Source of the DNA: an uncultured Collinsella sp.
GTDB lineage: Bacteria > Actinomycetota > Coriobacteriia > Coriobacteriales > Coriobacteriaceae
Assembly (NCBI GenBank): GCA_937925715.1
Contig: CALAMG010000009.1
Coordinates: forward strand, 49,721 to 113,720
Reading direction: 5' to 3'
DNA length: 64,000 nt
A program made the position numbers and the translations under genes. Position 1 is the first letter of the stretch, and every line of letters starts with the position of its first letter. Positions 60,964-64,000 of the stretch are shown piece by piece. A model generated the notes under the pieces. The model was given only the letters and a program-made list of their open reading frames with translations, did no database searches and was not told the DNA's origin.

Positions 60964-63099
60964 CTAATGGATAAGCTTAAAGTCCAAGTGCCCACGCGGG
61001 GTATTGACGCGCGAGACCTCGATAATCACGCGCTGCCCCAGCTCGTAACGGGTGCCCGTGTCGGCACCTGTGAGCGTGAGCGCGTCCTCGTCGAACTCGA
61101 ACCACTCGTTGCCCAGACTCTTGATCGAAACCAAGCCTTCGACCTGCGTTAGGTCCAAGCGCACAAAAAGGCCCATGCCGCTAACCCACGAGACGGTTCC
61201 GGCATAGCGCTCGCCCAGACGGTCCTCATAGTACTGGGCAATCTTGATCTTTTGCGTCGCATGGCTGGCGGCATCTGCCGCGCGCTCGGCATCGCTGCAT
61301 GCGCGGCAGATCTGCGGCAGAATGCGCGGCAGCGACTCGCGCCCCTTGCCGATCAGCCGCAGCGTACGGACCAAGGCGTCCTTGCCGCCGAGCTGCTCAT
61401 AGGCCAACTGCAGTTTGAGCACGCGGTGCACCACCAGATCGGGGTAGCGACGGATGGGACTCGTAAAGTGACAGTAGCACGGCGCGGCGAGCGCAAAGTG
61501 GCCCTCGTTGCGCGGCTTGTACAGCGCGCGCTGCATGCTGCGTAGAAGCAGCGTGTTAACGAGCGGTGCGTTGGCCGTACCGGCGGCAGCATCAACTGCA
61601 GCCTGCAGCTCATCGGGGCTCCCCAGGGCAATACCGGCAGCACGGCGATCGTCGATGATGCCTAACTGCGCCAGCGCAACGGCGGCACCGTGCAGGCTAT
61701 CGGGGCTCGGATCCTCATGCACGCGATAGCAGGCCTCGATACCACGGTCTGCCAGCCACTCTGCAACGCACTCGTTGGCGAGCAGCATGGCCTCCTCGAT
61801 AAGCGACGTGGCACACGAACGCTCACGCGCCACAATCTGCACGGGTACTCCGTCCTTATCCAATAGAGCGCGAATCTCGGCTGTGTCAAAATCGACTGAG
61901 CCGCGGGCGCGACGAATACGACGGCGAAGTTCGGCGAGTTCGTTGGCGGCGACAAGGAAATCGCAGAGGTCGACGTTGTAGCCGCGGGCGGCCTCCTCGC
62001 ACGCAAGACCGCGCTCAAGCGCTTCCTCGCGCGAGGTCTCGGCAGCCGCAACATCCTCGGCCGCACCCTCCAACACCGAATACTCAACCGCGCCGGCACG
62101 CACCAGCAGCGCCTCGGCGCCGTCATAGTCCATACGCACACGCGAGCGAATCACGCTGGGGTACGGATCGTAATGCCGCACGCGGCCCTGCGCATCGAGC
62201 TCGATATCGACGGTAAACGCCAGGCGGTCCTCGTCAGGGCGAAGCGAGCACAGGTCATTGGACAGGCGTTCGGGTAGCATGGGAAGCACGCGATCGGCCA
62301 GATACACCGATGTCGTACGATGACGAGCCTCAAGATCGATATGCCCGTCCCAAGCCACATAGTGTGAAACGTCGGCGATATGCACACCCAGCTTGTAGCC
62401 ACCCTCGGGCGTGCGCTCCAACGAAATGGCATCGTCAAAGTCGCGCGCGTCGACTGGGTCGATCGTGATGACAAAGCGGTCGCGCAGATCGCGGCGGAGC
62501 GGGTCCTTAAGCGCCGCGGACACATCGAGCGAAAGCCCCTCGGCCTCGTCCAGCGCGGCCTCGGGATAGCTATCGGTATAGCCGTAACGCGCCATCACAT
62601 ATTGAACACCCAAATCGGGCGCGTCATCTCCGCCGATGCGGCGTTCGATCGTCACGGTACCCGATTCCAGGCGCGTCGGGTAGGTCAAAATGCGCGCGAC
62701 AACAGCATCACCCGGGTAGACGCCCAGACGATCCGCCGAGGTATCCTCGGGCAGAATGAAGAAGTCGGCCTTCAAGCGCGAATCGAGCGGCTCGATCACA
62801 CCGAGCGGACCGGCGGTCTGGTACGTGCCCACCACGCTTATGGCTGCGCGCTCAACCACGCCTTCGATCACGGCGCGCCGCTCGCCATGCGGGCTGTTCT
62901 TAATGCTCACGGCAACGGTATCGCCGTCCATGATCTCACGCTTACCGCGGCCCATGACCTTGTAGTCGCCGTTTTCGGTTACAACGTAGGCGCTGTGCTC
63001 ATGGAGCTGCACGCGCCCGGTCAGGCTCGGACGGCGTTCGCTGCGCACCGGCCCGCGCTTATTGCGAGCTCCACGCTTATGCTTGTTATTGCGCCCCAT
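60964..63099 (-). CDS. rnr: Ribonuclease R
   Basis: A 711-residue 3'-5' exoribonuclease. A basic N-terminus precedes cold-shock domains. The RNB active site has ITIDPVDARDFDDAISLE with the four metal-binding aspartates, followed by GVHIADVSHYV and YLADRVLPMLPERLSNDLCSL (in two blocks). The S1 domain lies at the end (GTVSWVSGMGLFVRLD). It degrades structured RNA and works with SmpB-tmRNA, whose protein gene lies 4 kb away. ATG at 63099 follows GGAGGCGCC. Confidence 0.96.
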   Translation of the reverse strand: MGRNNKHKRGARNKRGPVRSERRPSLTGRVQLHEHSAYVVTENGDYKVMGRGKREIMDGDTVAVSIKNSPHGERRAVIEGVVERAAISVVGTYQTAGPLGVIEPLDSRLKADFFILPEDTSADRLGVYPGDAVVARILTYPTRLESGTVTIERRIGGDDAPDLGVQYVMARYGYTDSYPEAALDEAEGLSLDVSAALKDPLRRDLRDRFVITIDPVDARDFDDAISLERTPEGGYKLGVHIADVSHYVAWDGHIDLEARHRTTSVYLADRVLPMLPERLSNDLCSLRPDEDRLAFTVDIELDAQGRVRHYDPYPSVIRSRVRMDYDGAEALLVRAGAVEYSVLEGAAEDVAAAETSREEALERGLACEEAARGYNVDLCDFLVAANELAELRRRIRRARGSVDFDTAEIRALLDKDGVPVQIVARERSCATSLIEEAMLLANECVAEWLADRGIEACYRVHEDPSPDSLHGAAVALAQLGIIDDRRAAGIALGSPDELQAAVDAAAGTANAPLVNTLLLRSMQRALYKPRNEGHFALAAPCYCHFTSPIRRYPDLVVHRVLKLQLAYEQLGGKDALVRTLRLIGKGRESLPRILPQICRACSDAERAADAASHATQKIKIAQYYEDRLGERYAGTVSWVSGMGLFVRLDLTQVEGLVSIKSLGNEWFEFDEDALTLTGADTGTRYELGQRVIIEVSRVNTPRGHLDFKLIH

Positions 63100-63164
63100 G
63101 GCGCCTCCTAACTATCGATTGCCGTTTACATCCCAAGAGTCTACCCAAATGATCCCTAGGGGAC

Positions 63165-63198
63165 AAAAAACGGGCCGCCCCATAAGAGACGACCCGTT
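63165..63198 (-). terminator. Rho-independent terminator of ftsX
   Basis: AACGGGCCGCCCC and the complementary GACGACCCGTT pair imperfectly around a short loop. On the minus strand TTTTTTG follows. 24 bases past the ftsX stop. Confidence 0.88.
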
Positions 63199-63222
63199 GG
63201 AAGGGATGAATTCCAGGCATGC

Positions 63223-64000
63223 CTACACGCGCAGGTAGCGGCGCATGGCGATGGCAGAACCAAAGAGACCGATAATCACGCCGACCAGAATCAGCGCAGC
63301 ATAGGTCACCAGGTAGTACTGCATCGGCAGGGCAAACGACATCCAGCCGATGCTCTCCTGCAGACGCGGAATCATCAGATTGCGCAGCAGCTCCAGAACG
63401 CCGATGGAAAGCAGCGAGCCCAAAATGGCCTGCAGCACGCCCTCGGTGATAAACGGGCCGCGAATGAAGCCGTTGCTGGCGCCGACCAGACGCATAATCG
63501 CAATCTCACGACGACGCGCCGTGATGGACAGGCGAATCGTGTTGTTGATGAAGATGAATGCGATAAAGGTCAGAAGGCCAACGAGCACCACGGCGGCGAT
63601 GCGGATGTAGTTGGTCACTTGGAACAGGCGGCTCACTTCCTCCTGGCCGTACAGCACGCTCGCGTTGACGTCGCCGTCATCCGCGATCTTCTGGAAATCG
63701 GCATCCTTCTTGAGCTTCTCTGCCGTGCTCTCGACCTTGGACGGATCGTCCATCTCAATAGCGAAGGAAGCCGGCAGCGGGTTCTGGCCATCGAGTGCGC
63801 TCATGGTGGCGTCGGCGTTGCCCGACATCTTGCTCGTATACTCGGCCAGCGCGTCGTCCTTGTCCTTATAGGTCACGGACTTGACGTTATTCCATGTCTT
63901 AAGCTCGGCCTCAAAAGCCTGAACATCGGCCTGATCGGCGTCATCACTAATGAACGCGTTGATGACAACCTGATCCTCGACGGTGCCGATCACGGAGTTC
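63223..64000 (-). CDS. ftsX: Cell division protein FtsX, C-terminal part (cut by window edge)
   Basis: The last 258 codons of an FtsX permease-like protein; the reading frame is open to the window edge, so the N-terminus and first membrane segment are missing. The extracellular domain (ISDDADQADVQAFEAELKTW; YKDKDDALAEYTS) is followed by three membrane segments, with the family block ITARRREIAIMRLVGASNGFIRGPF. With FtsE, expected just beyond the window, it activates peptidoglycan hydrolases during division. Confidence 0.93.
   Translation of the reverse strand, partial: NSVIGTVEDQVVINAFISDDADQADVQAFEAELKTWNNVKSVTYKDKDDALAEYTSKMSGNADATMSALDGQNPLPASFAIEMDDPSKVESTAEKLKKDADFQKIADDGDVNASVLYGQEEVSRLFQVTNYIRIAAVVLVGLLTFIAFIFINNTIRLSITARRREIAIMRLVGASNGFIRGPFITEGVLQAILGSLLSIGVLELLRNLMIPRLQESIGWMSFALPMQYYLVTYAALILVGVIIGLFGSAIAMRRYLRV

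Overview
The window looks like a chromosomal segment of a high-GC, anaerobic, gut-type actinomycetote of the class Coriobacteriia, most likely Collinsella or a close relative. This is inferred from protein character, base composition, an oxygen-sensitive [FeFe] hydrogenase, several sugar PTS loci and many short GGGAC-type intergenic hairpins. No rRNA or phylogenetic marker was compared. No prophage, transposase-bearing insertion sequence or CRISPR-Cas locus is visible.

Layout. 1-4.3 kb: an AddAB-like recombination nuclease pair and a YerC/TrpR-like repressor. 4.6-8 kb: a small membrane protein, an Rrf2 regulator divergent from cysK, and mnmA. 8.1-14.3 kb: an M42 peptidase, a FucO-type lactaldehyde reductase, a YoaK membrane protein and a YgiQ radical SAM protein. 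14.3-18.4 kb: a beta-glucoside PTS with GH1 phospho-beta-glucosidase and a divergent AraC regulator. 18.4-19.5 kb: a CPBP protease and an orphan antitoxin-like gene. 19.7-25.8 kb: a four-gene unit joining a NuoF/GltD-type flavoprotein, an [FeFe] hydrogenase, a lipoprotein solute-binding protein and a fused ABC permease-ATPase. 26-30.6 kb: an alpha-glucoside operon (IIA, LicT-type antiterminator, IICB, GH4 phospho-alpha-glucosidase) behind a leader RNA with two mutually exclusive hairpins. 30.9-34.5 kb: a flavodoxin-ferredoxin protein and a DEAD-box helicase with a long basic tail. 35-38.2 kb: an FHA protein and a membrane-anchored Ser/Thr kinase. 38.5-41.5 kb: copA-copZ-csoR copper homeostasis with a CsoR-type operator. 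41.6-46.2 kb: a zinc-ribbon membrane protein, an amidohydrolase, an AbiEi/DUF559-like nuclease gene set inside palindrome arrays, and an unknown gene. 46.5-52.7 kb: gltBD. 53.3-55.4 kb: gpmA and an Nramp transporter. 55.5-58.1 kb: rubredoxin, flavin reductase, smpB, a TPR-like protein and two tRNAs. 58.4-64 kb: a small unknown protein, ArsC-like, VanZ-like, a serine recombinase, RNase R and the 3' part of ftsX.

The most unusual content is intergenic. A 57-bp palindrome has conserved 16-bp arms around a centre that is always 25 bp long but varies in sequence. It occurs in thirteen full copies plus degenerate ones. Eleven copies lie in three arrays with an 80-bp period, and two of these arrays tightly bracket the nuclease-like gene at 44048-45118. 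Other families include GGGGAC hairpins that double as terminators, a 62-bp tandem hairpin array, a pair of ~235-bp elements with inverted ends, and a perfect 19-bp inverted repeat in front of the kinase gene.

Start codons were chosen by ribosome binding site and family homology, so several differ from the longest possible reading frame.
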